A stretch of 47,237 bases of DNA, taken from NCBI GenBank assembly GCA_015231605.1, contig JADGBG010000010.1, forward strand, positions 1 through 47,237, written 5' to 3'. Shown one piece after another: positions 23,583 to 32,375 of the stretch. Each line of letters begins with the position of its first letter. Positions within the stretch are counted from its first letter, which is position 1. Made by a program: the position numbers and the translations under genes. The notes under the pieces are model-generated. The model ran no database searches and had not been told where the DNA came from. It was given only the letters and a program-made list of their open reading frames with translations. The DNA comes from Alphaproteobacteria bacterium (GTDB lineage: Bacteria; Pseudomonadota; Alphaproteobacteria; Rhodospirillales; Magnetovibrionaceae).

Positions 23583-24488
23583 ATGGACAAGCCGCACGGA
23601 CAAGATCCAACGGAGGCCGCAGGGCCGCGCGCCCCCCTTGCCCCGCCCTTGGTGGAGGTATCTTGGGTAACGGAGAACCACGCCCGCGCCGGATTGGTAT
23701 TCATTGACCTCCGGGCCAAGGCGCAATACCTCAAGGCCCACGTTCCCGGTGCCGTACATAGCGACTATGTCTTCGATGGCTGGCGGGAGGAACGGGACGG
23801 CGTCGTCGGTCTGATGCCCTGCCCCCACGCGCTGGAGTCCGTGATCGGACGCTTGGGGGTGTCCAACGACAGCCACGTGGTGCTTTTGCCGCCGGGCGCT
23901 TCGGCCTGGGACATGGGAATCGCGACGCGCATCTACTGGACATTCAAGGTCCTGGGGCACAACGCCATGTCGATCCTCAACGGCGGAATGAAAGCCTACC
24001 TGGCCGAGGACCGATCGCCCCGCGAGGACGGAGAGGTCGCCCCCCGCCCGGCTCGCTTCATCGCCGAATACCAGCCGCTGCTGGTGGCCGACTGTGATGA
24101 TGTGTCTGACGCGCTTCGGGCCCGCGGCCTGCTTCTGGACAGTCGGCCCACGGACCAGTACCTGGGCCTCAACAAAACCGGCGACGTGCAGCGCTACGGC
24201 ACGCTGCCGGGCGCGGTGAGCATTCCCGGCCAATGGCTCACCATCAACGGCGGCGGATACTTTCGCGGGGTCGAGACCCTGCGCCGCCTGTACCAAGCCG
24301 TCAATGTCCCCCTGGACCCATCGGCCATCCTGTTCTGCAATACGGGCCACTGGTCGACCGTGGGATGGTTCGCCCACTCGGAACTGCTGGGCCTAAGCCC
24401 CAGCCGCATGTACGACGCCTCCATGGCCGAATGGAGCCGCGCCGACCCGCAAGACCGCCCCATGGAAATCAAAGTGCCGGTGGATTGA
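23583..24488 (+). CDS. Tandem-rhodanese sulfurtransferase
   Basis: The 301-residue protein has two rhodanese domains. The N-terminal one (about 20-135; FIDLRAKAQYLKAHVPGAVH) lacks the catalytic Cys, having PPGASAWD in its place. The C-terminal one (LLLDSRPTDQYLG) has the active Cys in FCNTGHWSTVGW instead of the classical CRKGVT-type loop. It should transfer sulfane sulfur from thiosulfate, mercaptopyruvate or another donor; the unusual loop leaves the substrate open. No signal peptide. The start at 23583 lacks a clear ribosome site, and an open frame extends upstream, so the N-terminus is uncertain. Confidence 0.82.
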   Translation: MDKPHGQDPTEAAGPRAPLAPPLVEVSWVTENHARAGLVFIDLRAKAQYLKAHVPGAVHSDYVFDGWREERDGVVGLMPCPHALESVIGRLGVSNDSHVVLLPPGASAWDMGIATRIYWTFKVLGHNAMSILNGGMKAYLAEDRSPREDGEVAPRPARFIAEYQPLLVADCDDVSDALRARGLLLDSRPTDQYLGLNKTGDVQRYGTLPGAVSIPGQWLTINGGGYFRGVETLRRLYQAVNVPLDPSAILFCNTGHWSTVGWFAHSELLGLSPSRMYDASMAEWSRADPQDRPMEIKVPVD

Positions 24489-24490
24489 AA

Positions 24491-24522
24491 AACGGCCTGC
24501 GGGCAATAAGCCGCAAGCCGTT
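24491..24522 (+). terminator. Hairpin, probable terminator after the sulfurtransferase gene
   Basis: AACGGC/GCCGTT outer and TGCGG/CCGCA inner arms have one mismatch between them. A weak T-run (ATATTTT) follows. It matches the hairpin at 26076-26107 at 24 of 32 positions over the same length. Confidence 0.55.
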
Positions 24523-24601
24523 GAATATTTTATGGCTCAAATGGTGTGAATCTTCCAATTTCCAAGGGCTTTACCGCGCGCAGAAAATCCGCAAAACCGG
24601 G

Positions 24602-25774
24602 TTATTTCTTTTCTTCCATTCGACGCATGAATTGGTCGAACATGGGAACGGTGAAATCGATATCCCCATATGATGGGCTGTAAATCATTCCTTTATGGAT
24701 AATGCTTGCCCTGCAAGGCCCCAGTGACTTTGGGTTTTCCCCCATGGCGTCTGCAACCTCAGCCGCTTTGTACGGGCCTCGCCCCAGACTTGCCATAGCC
24801 GAGACATACTTGCGCTCCTTGGGGGTTAGCCGATCAAATCGAACCTTGAAAAAACCCTCATCAAGCCGATGCAACGCCGGCCCGGATGCCCCTTCGACAT
24901 CATCTGCCGAAATAGGCGAAGACTGTGCTATGTTCCAAGACTGATACCCCCATTCTTGGAGAAAATACGGGTAACATTCCGTTTTTCTTAATATTGCGCC
25001 GACAGCTTCATCGGAAATTTCACATCCCTCCCCCTTGATTGGTTGGGTGATGGCATCAATCGCAGCCTCCTCATCAAGTGCCCCAATGTGCGGATAGGCA
25101 AAAAGCCTCTCAGCATAGGATTTTGCCTCACCGGATAGAGCGGCGAGTTGGGGTAATCCAGCACCAAAAAAAATGATTGGAAGTTGGCGCTGATTTACAC
25201 GGTGTATTGCAACAATAAGCGCGGACAATCCGTCGTTTGAGAGGTACTGAACTTCATCAATCAACAATGTCCATGCAGAATTTGCAGCTTTAGCCGCCTC
25301 ACCGACGCGAACAAACAAATCTCCCAAATCGTATTCAAGAAAGCCGCTATCTGCATTTCCCGGTTCGGGGTCAACCGACAGAGAAACATCACCAATTGAA
25401 ATTTTAAAAACACTTGCAAAACTTTGCAGGGAACGCATCGCTGAATAAGCATATGCCTTCGCAGCTTCTATCCCAGAGAAGTGGCGTAAAACTTGATGAA
25501 TTTTGGGATACAAAAGGGTTTGAAGACTCTGGTCTTCTGGGGCTTCAATGAAGGAAGTTGCATGACGATGAGAATCCGCAAGCCGTTCGATAGCATTGAG
25601 CAGCACCGTCTTCCCGGTCCCGCGCAGGCCCAGCAGCATTTGCGATTGGGAATGGCGACCAATTAAGATCCGTTGCAACGCAATGTTTGCATCATCAATG
25701 ATTTTCGAGCGGCCAGCCAGTTCTGGTGGCGGCGATCCGGCACCAGGAGCAAATGGATTTCTAACGGGGTCCAT
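24602..25774 (-). CDS. AAA+ ATPase (ORC/Cdc6-like, AAA_16 type), AT-rich orphan
   Basis: The 390-residue protein has an ATPase core with Walker A GLRGTGKT (about residue 50) and Walker B TLLIDEVQYL (about residue 170), and a sensor-like FGAGLPQL stretch. A lid domain and a C-terminal winged-helix-like part follow (LTPKERKYVSAMASLGRG, YKAAEVADAMG). Such predicted ATPases act alone or as the ATPase arm of defence or mobile systems; the function here is unknown. The gene is visibly AT-richer, with different codon use from its neighbours, suggesting transfer. It has an AGAGGAA ribosome site and an AT-rich promoter region. No partner gene is adjacent. Confidence 0.85.
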   Translation of the reverse strand: MDPVRNPFAPGAGSPPPELAGRSKIIDDANIALQRILIGRHSQSQMLLGLRGTGKTVLLNAIERLADSHRHATSFIEAPEDQSLQTLLYPKIHQVLRHFSGIEAAKAYAYSAMRSLQSFASVFKISIGDVSLSVDPEPGNADSGFLEYDLGDLFVRVGEAAKAANSAWTLLIDEVQYLSNDGLSALIVAIHRVNQRQLPIIFFGAGLPQLAALSGEAKSYAERLFAYPHIGALDEEAAIDAITQPIKGEGCEISDEAVGAILRKTECYPYFLQEWGYQSWNIAQSSPISADDVEGASGPALHRLDEGFFKVRFDRLTPKERKYVSAMASLGRGPYKAAEVADAMGENPKSLGPCRASIIHKGMIYSPSYGDIDFTVPMFDQFMRRMEEKK

Positions 25775-26075
25775 GACTCTATTCCTCTGCGCAACCCAGG
25801 AGTTCTAAAGTTTTTATAGTGTTCTACTCAATATAATATAGATCACCATAGAGTGCCATATTTTTTGCAGAACTTTTTATGTGTCAGCAAGACCGGAGAA
25901 GCCAGGCTTTCATTTTCATCCCTCATCCATAAAATGGCGCGATGCATCTTTACCCGATAGCCCCTCAAGGCATGACCCATATGGTGCAAACCACCAAATA
26001 TGCTCTCGATGCGTTGAAGCCCCCATAACGCACCGAAATCGCTTCATTCGGTTGCTGGGCGGTTGCTACAGAAAA
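25775..26075. other. AT-rich gene-free interval
   Basis: No credible gene is seen. The stretch at 25805-25880 is very AT-rich and holds TATATT- and TATAAA-like -10 candidates on the minus strand that could drive the ATPase. The rest returns to average composition. An open frame at 25881-26159 runs into the antisense of the tRNA and is not a gene. Confidence 0.7.
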
Positions 26076-26107
26076 AACGGCCTGACGCGGAAAAGCGCCA
26101 AGCCGTT
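26071..26107 (-). terminator. Terminator of tRNA-Met
   Basis: On the minus strand AACGGC ... GCCGTT (26076-26107) forms a hairpin with an inner GCG/CGC pair and is followed by six Ts. It begins 9 nt after the tRNA 3' end. It resembles the hairpin at 24491. Confidence 0.75.
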
Positions 26108-26115
26108 TTCAACAT

Positions 26116-26192
26116 TGGTAGCTGGGGGCGGACTTGAACCGCCGACCTCGGCATTATGAGTGCCGCGCTCTAACCAGCTGAGCTACCCAGCC
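26116..26192 (-). tRNA. tRNA-Met (CAU), elongator
   Basis: The 77-nt cloverleaf folds fully. Acceptor GGCTGGG/CCCAGCT has a G1-U72 pair; the D stem is GCTC/GAGC, the anticodon stem CGGCA/TGCCG with loop CTCATAA (anticodon CAT), and the T stem GGCGG/CCGCC. Discriminator A and CCA are encoded. G1-U72 is usual in alphaproteobacterial elongator tRNA-Met. An initiator would have three G-C pairs in the anticodon stem, which this lacks. Confidence 0.96.
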
Positions 26193-26262
26193 ATGGGTGG
26201 GGCGTAATTACGGCATCCCTTGCGAGGCGTCAAGGGGGGAATGGCGATTTTTCCCCCAACCC

Positions 26263-27264
26263 TCACGCGTTGACGTCGATCACCGTGCGCCCGCGCACCG
26301 CGCCTTCCAGAATGCGCTTGCCGAGCGCCGGGGCTTCGGACAACGGATGGACTTCCGCGACCGCGCCCAGCTTGTCCATGGGCAGTTCGGCGGCCAGCCG
26401 GTTCCAGGCCGTGACGCGCCGCGCCGTGGGGCACGCCACGCTGTCGATGCCCAGCAGATTGACGCCGCGCAACAGGAACGGCAGGACCGAGGCTTCGAAG
26501 GTGAAACCACCCGCATTGCCGACGGCGGCACAGCTGGCGCCCGGTTGCAGGGACGACAGCAGGTTGCCCAGGATCTTGCCGCCGACGTTGTCGATGGCCC
26601 CGGACCAGCGCGCCTTGGACAGCGGCCCGCGGGGCGTTTCCTCAAGCTCCGCGCGCGACACCAGGGACGCCGCGCCCAGGCCGGTGAGATAGTCGTGCGA
26701 ACTGTCCCGCCCGGTCCCCGCCGCGACGCGGTAGCCCAGGTTCGACAGCAGCGCCACCGCGACCGAGCCCACACCGCCGGACGCGCCGGTGACCAGGACC
26801 TCGCCCTCGGATTCCGGCGTCAGGCCGTGGTCTTCCAGAGCCATCAGCGCCAGCATCGCGGTCAGCCCCGCCGTGCCCAGCCCCATGGCCTGCACGCTGT
26901 CCAATCCCTTGGGCAGCGGCACCAGCCATTCGGACTTGACCCGCGCGCGGGTGGCGAAGCCGCCCCACCACACCTCGCCCACGCGCCAACCGGTGCAGAT
27001 CACGTCGTCGCCCGGCTGGAACGCGCCGGACACGCAGCTTTCCACCACGCCGACGAAATCGACGCCGGGGATGTGCGGATAGTCCCGCACCAGCTTGCCG
27101 AGCCCGTTCAGGATCATCCCGTCCTTGTAGTTCAGCGACGAATACTTGACCGCCACGGTGGTGTCGGCGTCGGGCAAACGGTCGTTGCCCAGGGTTTGGA
27201 GGGACGCGGAAACCTTGCCCGCGTCGTCTTGGTCGAGAACGAGGGCGCGAAACGTGTCGGTCAT
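26263..27264 (-). CDS. acuI: Acrylyl-CoA reductase (NADPH), AcuI/YhdH family
   Basis: The 333-residue MDR-family reductase has no catalytic zinc ligands. It has an NADPH-binding GASGGVGSVAVALL (about residue 150) and family blocks SSLNYKDGMILNG, PGVDFVGVVE and GTAGLTAMLAL. AcuI reduces acryloyl-CoA to propionyl-CoA, used in 3-hydroxypropionate or DMSP breakdown and in detoxifying acrylyl-CoA. The ATG at 27264 with an AAAGGA site is chosen; the longer open frame is unlike the family. It is the last gene of a tightly packed run, 23 nt after pyrC. Confidence 0.88.
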   Translation of the reverse strand: MTDTFRALVLDQDDAGKVSASLQTLGNDRLPDADTTVAVKYSSLNYKDGMILNGLGKLVRDYPHIPGVDFVGVVESCVSGAFQPGDDVICTGWRVGEVWWGGFATRARVKSEWLVPLPKGLDSVQAMGLGTAGLTAMLALMALEDHGLTPESEGEVLVTGASGGVGSVAVALLSNLGYRVAAGTGRDSSHDYLTGLGAASLVSRAELEETPRGPLSKARWSGAIDNVGGKILGNLLSSLQPGASCAAVGNAGGFTFEASVLPFLLRGVNLLGIDSVACPTARRVTAWNRLAAELPMDKLGAVAEVHPLSEAPALGKRILEGAVRGRTVIDVNA

Positions 27265-27287
27265 GGGGAAATCCTTTGTGCTTGAAG

Positions 27288-28334
27288 TCAGTCCATGATG
27301 CGCCAGGGAATGGTCATCCCGGCCAGGAAGGGTTTGACGGACGCGCCGCCATCCACGGCGACGTGTTCGGGCACGGTCCAGGGATCGCGCACCAGGGTCA
27401 CGGTCTCGGATGCGGGTTTCAGCCCGTAGAACGCCGGGCCGTTGAGGCTGGCAAAGGCTTCGAGCTTGTCCAGCGCGCACTCTTCGTCGAACACCTGGGC
27501 ATAGAGTTCCACCGCGCATGGGGCGGAAAAGATGCCCGCACAGCCGCACGCCGCCTCCTTGGCCGAAACCGCGTGCGGCGCGGTGTCGGTGCCGAGAAAG
27601 AACTGCGCCTCGCCGGATGTCGCGGCCTCACGCAGGGCCAGACGGTGCTGTTCGCGCTTGGCGATGGGCAGGCAGTAGAGATGCGGATGCACGCCGCCCC
27701 GGAAGATGTCGGTGCGGTTGATCATCAGATGATGCACCGTGATGGTCGCACCGACGCGCGGCCCCCGCGAGCGCACGAAATCCACGGCGGCCGAGGTGGT
27801 GATGTGTTCGAACACCACCTTGAGGCCCGGGAAACGGTCGAGCATCGGCTCCATCACCCGGTGGATGAAGACGTGTTCGCGGTCGAACACGTCCACCGCC
27901 GGATCCGTGACCTCGCCGTGCACCAGAAGCGGCATGCCGATTTCCTCCATGCGCTCCAACACGCCATGGATGTTGGCGACGCCGGTGACGCCGCTGTCGG
28001 AATTGGTGGTGGCCCCGGCGGGGTACAGCTTGGCCGCGGCGAACACGCCGTCCCCGTAGCCGCGCGCGATGTCGTCCGGGTCGGTCTTGTCGGTGAGGTA
28101 CGCCGTCATCAACGGGGTGAAGCCCATCTCGGCGGGTACGGCGGCGGTGATGCGGTCGCGATAGGCCGCCGCCAGGTCCGCCGTGGTCACCGGCGGAACC
28201 AGGTTCGGCATGACGATGGCGCGGCCGAACTGACGCGCCGTGTAGGGCGCGACGGCGTTCAGCATCGCTCCGTCGCGCAGGTGCGCGTGCCAGTCGTCGG
28301 GGCGGCGGATGGTGAGGGTGTCGGGTCCGGTCAT
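27288..28334 (-). CDS. pyrC: Dihydroorotase, class II
   Basis: The 348-residue enzyme cyclises carbamoyl-aspartate to dihydroorotate in pyrimidine synthesis. The binuclear zinc site shows in DWHAHLRDG (H16, H18), the carbamylated Lys in [14 protein letters not shown], His in LLVHGEV and VFEHITT, and Asp in GTDTAPH. Length and motifs fit the E. coli-type class II enzyme. It starts 9 nt after the cNMP-binding gene and is followed 23 nt later by acuI, so all three are probably on one transcript. Confidence 0.95.
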   Translation of the reverse strand: MTGPDTLTIRRPDDWHAHLRDGAMLNAVAPYTARQFGRAIVMPNLVPPVTTADLAAAYRDRITAAVPAEMGFTPLMTAYLTDKTDPDDIARGYGDGVFAAAKLYPAGATTNSDSGVTGVANIHGVLERMEEIGMPLLVHGEVTDPAVDVFDREHVFIHRVMEPMLDRFPGLKVVFEHITTSAAVDFVRSRGPRVGATITVHHLMINRTDIFRGGVHPHLYCLPIAKREQHRLALREAATSGEAQFFLGTDTAPHAVSAKEAACGCAGIFSAPCAVELYAQVFDEECALDKLEAFASLNGPAFYGLKPASETVTLVRDPWTVPEHVAVDGGASVKPFLAGMTIPWRIMD

Positions 28335-28343
28335 GATGCTGTC

Positions 28344-28799
28344 TTATTTCCAGGAGTTGTTCTTACGGCGCATGAATTCGTCGGCCATGGTGCGCACCCG
28401 GCTGACCAGAAAGGTGGTCATGTTGCGCATCACCGGGTCCATGGCGGCAAGTCGGGCGCGGAATTCGGCGCGGTCGATGGCGATCACCTCCACGTTGGTG
28501 CGGGCCAGGGCCTCGGCCATGCGGGGGCGGTCGTCGAACAGCGCCATTTCACCGAAAATCTCGTTGCGTTCCAGGGTCGCCAGGATCTGCGGGTTGGACG
28601 TCTGCATCCCCTTGCGGATTTCCACCATGCCCTTGACGATCAGGAACGCCGCCTCGCCGCGATCGCCTTCGTGGAAAATGATGGTGTTGGCCTCGAACTT
28701 CATGGTCTTGAAGCCGGTCTTCTTCGCATCCCCCTCGGTCAAGGGGGGCGCGATGGGACTCGCTGCCTTGTTGGTCAAGTTGAGGCTATCGTCGGTCAT
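28344..28799 (-). CDS. Stand-alone cyclic nucleotide-binding domain protein (151 aa)
   Basis: A single cNMP-binding fold with FHEGDRGEAAFLIVKG and the phosphate-binding cassette FGEMALFDDRPRMAEA (the key Arg is kept), then a short C-terminal helix. No DNA-binding or enzymatic domain is attached. It is similar in style to the protein at 45836-46192. It may be a regulatory subunit sensing cAMP, cGMP or a related ligand. It lies 18 nt after asnB and 9 nt before pyrC. Confidence 0.85.
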   Translation of the reverse strand: MTDDSLNLTNKAASPIAPPLTEGDAKKTGFKTMKFEANTIIFHEGDRGEAAFLIVKGMVEIRKGMQTSNPQILATLERNEIFGEMALFDDRPRMAEALARTNVEVIAIDRAEFRARLAAMDPVMRNMTTFLVSRVRTMADEFMRRKNNSWK

Positions 28800-28817
28800 G
28801 CATTTCCCATTCGGCGG

Positions 28818-30575
28818 TCAGTCCGCGAGCACGTCGAATGCCGTCGCGTCCGCGTCTCCCCCTTCGAGGTGAATTTTGTGCCATATCGCATAAAACAGCA
28901 ACGTCCAAGCCGCCTTGCCCGCCCGCCCCGACGGATCGGCGAACACCGCCCGCACGCCCGTCGGACGGCACACGGCGCGGATGCAGTCTTGCTCCGCCAC
29001 CAGTTCGCCCAGCCTGGCGCCCTCGGCGCGGATCCATTCGCCGACCGGCACGGTGAAGCCGCGCTTCTTGGAAAACGGCAAGGCCTTCGGCATGGCGGTG
29101 GACAGCCAGCGGCGCAGCAGGTGCTTGCCTAGCCCATGCTTGATTTTCAAGGCGTCGGGCAAGGCGAAGGCGAACGTCGCCATTTCCGGATCCAGGAAGG
29201 GCACGCGTCCCTCGACCCCGTGCGCCATCAACATGCGGTCGACCTTGGTCAGCAGGTCGTTGGGCAGCCATGTGGCGATGTCCTGGGCCTGCACGGACTG
29301 CAAGCGGGTGCGGCCCAGCCGCCGGGCGTCCGTGCCGGCCCGGGCCATGCCGGCCCGCCAGACGCGGGCCGGATCGTCGTGCGCCAGGACATGCAATCCG
29401 TCGAGAATGCCCTTGCGGTACAGCTCCTTGGGGAACAGCAGGCGCTTGGCGGCGCGGTAACGTCCGTACCCGGCGAACAGTTCGTCCCCGCCTTCGCCCG
29501 CCAGCACCACCTTGAAGCCTTCCGCCCGCGCGGTCTGCGCCAGCTTCCAGGTCGGCAGCGTGGCGTAGTCCGCGACCGGATCGTCCATATGGCGCGCGAT
29601 GGCGGGCAGCATGGTCCACAAATCCTCCGCCCCGAATTCGACTTCGACATGGTGGGCGCGTTCCGCCCGCGCCAATTCGCGGGCGTGTTCGCGTTCATCA
29701 TGCACGGGACCGGCAAAGCCCGCAGTGAACGCGGTCACAGGGTCGGGGTTGAGGCGGCTCATCATCGCCAGCAGGACGGAGGAATCGATGCCCCCCGACA
29801 GGAACATGGCGTAGGGTACGTCGGCGCGCTGGTGCACGCCCACGGTGTCGTTCAGCACGCGGTCCAATTCGCTCAGGGCGTGGGCCTTGGAGACGGCGCG
29901 GGGCTTGCCGTCGGGCAGCGCATCGATGCGGCGGCGCTCGACGATCCGGCCGTTTTCGACGGCGACGGTCTCGCCCGGCAGGACGCGGCGGATGCCCGCC
30001 AGCGGCAGATCCGCCCCGGTGGTGAATTGCAGTTGCAGGAACTCGTCGCGCTTGGCCGGGTCCAGACGGGCGTCCACCAGACCGGCGTCGATCAGGGCGC
30101 GCGGTTCGGACGCGAAGGCGAAGCCCTTTGCAGTCTCTGCGTAATACAACGGCTTGATGCCGAACGGATCGCGCGCCAGCACCAGCCGCCCCGCGCCCGC
30201 GTCCCAGATGGCGATGGCGTACATGCCGCGAAGATGGCGGGAGAAGTCCAGCCCGTGGCGGAGATAAAGATGCAGGGGCGGCTCGCAGTCGGACGCGCAG
30301 GCGAAATCGACGCCCGGCATTTCGGCGCGCAGTTCGGGGTTGTTGTAGATTTCCCCGTTGGCGACCAGGGCCACTTCGCCCCCGTCGGCCCGGCGGGTGA
30401 CGAACGGCTGGTCGCCGCCCGCCAAATCGACGATGGCGAGCCGCGTGTGCGCCAACGCGCACGCGCCGTTGCGATACACCCCCGCCCCATCCGGCCCCCG
30501 GTGCGCCAGCGCCGCCTTGAAGCGGTCGAGAAGCGCGTCGTCGTGCGCGCCCACCAGCCCCGCGACGCCGCACAT
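28818..30575 (-). CDS. asnB: Asparagine synthase (glutamine-hydrolysing) AsnB type
   Basis: The 585-residue protein has an N-terminal glutaminase domain with catalytic Cys2 exposed after Met removal (MCGVAGLVG) and AHRGPDGAG, and a C-terminal synthetase domain with the PP-loop SGGIDSSVLL (about residue 265) and GEGGDELFAGYGRY. The family makes asparagine, but paralogues within sugar-polymer clusters amidate uronic acids. The ATG at 30575 overlaps the stop of the GT4 gene by ATGA, and two further glycosyltransferases lie upstream, so a cell-surface role is plausible. The sequence alone cannot separate the two options. Confidence 0.9.
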   Translation of the reverse strand: MCGVAGLVGAHDDALLDRFKAALAHRGPDGAGVYRNGACALAHTRLAIVDLAGGDQPFVTRRADGGEVALVANGEIYNNPELRAEMPGVDFACASDCEPPLHLYLRHGLDFSRHLRGMYAIAIWDAGAGRLVLARDPFGIKPLYYAETAKGFAFASEPRALIDAGLVDARLDPAKRDEFLQLQFTTGADLPLAGIRRVLPGETVAVENGRIVERRRIDALPDGKPRAVSKAHALSELDRVLNDTVGVHQRADVPYAMFLSGGIDSSVLLAMMSRLNPDPVTAFTAGFAGPVHDEREHARELARAERAHHVEVEFGAEDLWTMLPAIARHMDDPVADYATLPTWKLAQTARAEGFKVVLAGEGGDELFAGYGRYRAAKRLLFPKELYRKGILDGLHVLAHDDPARVWRAGMARAGTDARRLGRTRLQSVQAQDIATWLPNDLLTKVDRMLMAHGVEGRVPFLDPEMATFAFALPDALKIKHGLGKHLLRRWLSTAMPKALPFSKKRGFTVPVGEWIRAEGARLGELVAEQDCIRAVCRPTGVRAVFADPSGRAGKAAWTLLFYAIWHKIHLEGGDADATAFDVLAD

Positions 30576-31612
30576 CAGTTGGCCACCTTTTGGAAGAAAT
30601 CGAGGTACCGCTTCACCACCTGGGCCTCGGTGAAATCGCGCTCGTAGCTTTGCCGTCCGGCCTGGGCCAGATCGCCGGCCAGAACATCGTCGCCCACGAC
30701 CCGCTGAATGGCCTTGGCCAGGGCCTTGGCGTCGTCCACCGGAACCAACAGGCCGTTGACGCCATCCCGGATCAGGGCCGCCGGACCCTGGGACGCGCAC
30801 GCCACCACGGGGCGCTCCTGACCCCAGGCTTCGATCACCACGTTGCCGAGCGGCTCGTGACGCGACGGGCACACGAACACGTCCGCCGCCGCCAGCAGTT
30901 CGGCGGTGTCGTCGCGCCAGCCCAGGAAGCGGATGCGCGGACGCACGCCCAGGCTTTTGGCGTGGGCTTCCAGGGCTTCGCGTTCCGGCCCCTCTCCGGC
31001 GATGGCGAGGTAGGCGTCCGGCAGATCCGCCATGGCGGTAATCAGCACGTCGAAGGCCTTGTTCTCATGCAGCCGCCCCAGCGTCAAAATCAGCCGCGCC
31101 CGGTCGGGGACGTTCAGGTCCTTGCGCTTGGCGGGCGGCCGGCGGTCGGCCGCGACGAAATTGGGCAGGTAGTGGGCGCGTTCCGCTGGCCATCCTTCGC
31201 GCAGGAAATAGTCGCGGATGTCCTCGGTGTTGCCCACCAGATGATCGCAGTTGCGGTAGTACTTGAGGTCGTAATACCCCCCCAACCGGGCGGTGAAGAC
31301 GTAGTTCGTGTCCTTCGGCGGGGTCCCCGGCATCTTGGCCGTGGCGCGGTTCATCCAGGTCATCACCACGTGGGGCTGGTAATCGCGCAGTTGACGCTTC
31401 AGCTCCGGCCCCGTGACCCAGTCCAACCGCCCGCGAAACGGCAGTTCCACCGGCTCGATCCCCGCCTCGCGCAGCAACGCCGCGCGCCGCGCGTTCTTGC
31501 GAATCACCACGCGCTGGTCCAGCCCCGCGCCGTGCAGGGCAATGACCAGACGCTCGAAGAACTTCTCCGCGCCGCCGTGATCGGCACCGGCCATGGCTTG
31601 CAGGACGCGCAT
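30575..31612 (-). CDS. Glycosyltransferase family 4 (GT-B)
   Basis: The 345-residue protein has an N-terminal DHGGAEKFFERL acceptor loop. The donor domain has LTLGRLHENKAFDVLI, IAGEGPEREALE and the GT4 CPSRHEPLGNVVIEAW motif with the E-x7-E-like pattern. It should transfer a sugar from a nucleotide donor in LPS core, O-antigen or capsule assembly. It overlaps asnB by 4 nt and starts one nt after the GT2 gene stop. Sugar specificity is unknown. Confidence 0.92.
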   Translation of the reverse strand: MRVLQAMAGADHGGAEKFFERLVIALHGAGLDQRVVIRKNARRAALLREAGIEPVELPFRGRLDWVTGPELKRQLRDYQPHVVMTWMNRATAKMPGTPPKDTNYVFTARLGGYYDLKYYRNCDHLVGNTEDIRDYFLREGWPAERAHYLPNFVAADRRPPAKRKDLNVPDRARLILTLGRLHENKAFDVLITAMADLPDAYLAIAGEGPEREALEAHAKSLGVRPRIRFLGWRDDTAELLAAADVFVCPSRHEPLGNVVIEAWGQERPVVACASQGPAALIRDGVNGLLVPVDDAKALAKAIQRVVGDDVLAGDLAQAGRQSYERDFTEAQVVKRYLDFFQKVAN

Positions 31613-31613
31613 G

Positions 31614-32375
31614 TCAATCGTTCTCCAGGCGCGCTTTCAGGTGCGACAACAGCGGGAACAATCCCGCCATCAGCGCGATGAGGAAACCGTAATAGCCTTC
31701 CTTGTATCCCTTGCGCCCGATGTAGCACTTGAAGAAGCGCGAAAACAGGCGGCGCAGGTTGTTGGGGAAGGATCCGATGTCGCCCTTGGCCCGCATGTCG
31801 CGGGCGCGGGACGTGGTGTAGCGGTCGAGCCGCTGGATCATGTCCGAGATGTTGCGGTCCACCAGATGCACCATGCGGTGTTCCAGCCACATGCGCTCGC
31901 CCTTTAGCTCGACGCCGGGATGGATGCGCTGCTGCCCCCAGGACTTGGCCCCGCGCGCGAACAGGCGCACGGTCGCGCTCACCCCCCAGGACCCGCCCCA
32001 GCCGTAGCGCACCAGCCGTTCGCCGACATAGTTGTCGTAGGGAATGAGGAAGTGGCCGAACGGCGCGGTCTGGATCTTGTCCAGGATCTCGCCCCCCAGT
32101 TCCGGGGACACGCGCTCGTCCGCGTCGACTTCCAAGATCCAGTCCATGGCGCAGGCGTCGATGCCGGCATGACGGCGTGGACCTTCGATCTCCCAACTGC
32201 CTTCGATCAGGCGGCCGGTGTAACGCGCCGCGATGTCGCGCGAGCCGTCGGTGCACTTGTCCAGCACCACCACGATCTCGTCGGCGAAGCTCAGCGTGTC
32301 CAGACATGCCGCCAGGTTCTCTTCCTCGTTGTGGGCGACGACCAGCGCGCTCACCGTGACCTTGCGCGCGTTCAT
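31614..32375 (-). CDS. Glycosyltransferase family 2 (WaaE/KdtX-like)
   Basis: The 253-residue GT-A enzyme has VSALVVAHNEEENLAACL, EIVVVLDKCTDGS and the metal-binding DADERVSPEL. The conserved C-terminal part resembles LPS-core beta-1,4-glucosyltransferases of the WaaE type. The ATG at 32375 with a GGAAGA site is chosen; its first base overlaps the stop of the GT9 gene (ATGA). It probably acts in LPS core assembly with the adjacent GT9 and GT4. Confidence 0.9.
   Translation of the reverse strand: MNARKVTVSALVVAHNEEENLAACLDTLSFADEIVVVLDKCTDGSRDIAARYTGRLIEGSWEIEGPRRHAGIDACAMDWILEVDADERVSPELGGEILDKIQTAPFGHFLIPYDNYVGERLVRYGWGGSWGVSATVRLFARGAKSWGQQRIHPGVELKGERMWLEHRMVHLVDRNISDMIQRLDRYTTSRARDMRAKGDIGSFPNNLRRLFSRFFKCYIGRKGYKEGYYGFLIALMAGLFPLLSHLKARLEND

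Noticed and set aside
25881-26159. 92-codon open frame ending AGGGLEPPTSAL
   Set aside because: The end is the well-known false translation of the antisense strand of a tRNA gene; no ribosome site.
24480-26192. tRNA-derived att sites around the ATPase island
   Set aside because: No copy of the tRNA-Met 3' end was found near 24490-24600 and no integrase gene is present. Only the similar hairpins remain as a lead.
27276-29132. 618-codon plus-strand open frame over pyrC and neighbours
   Set aside because: Antisense to pyrC, the cNMP protein and the end of asnB, all with clear motifs.
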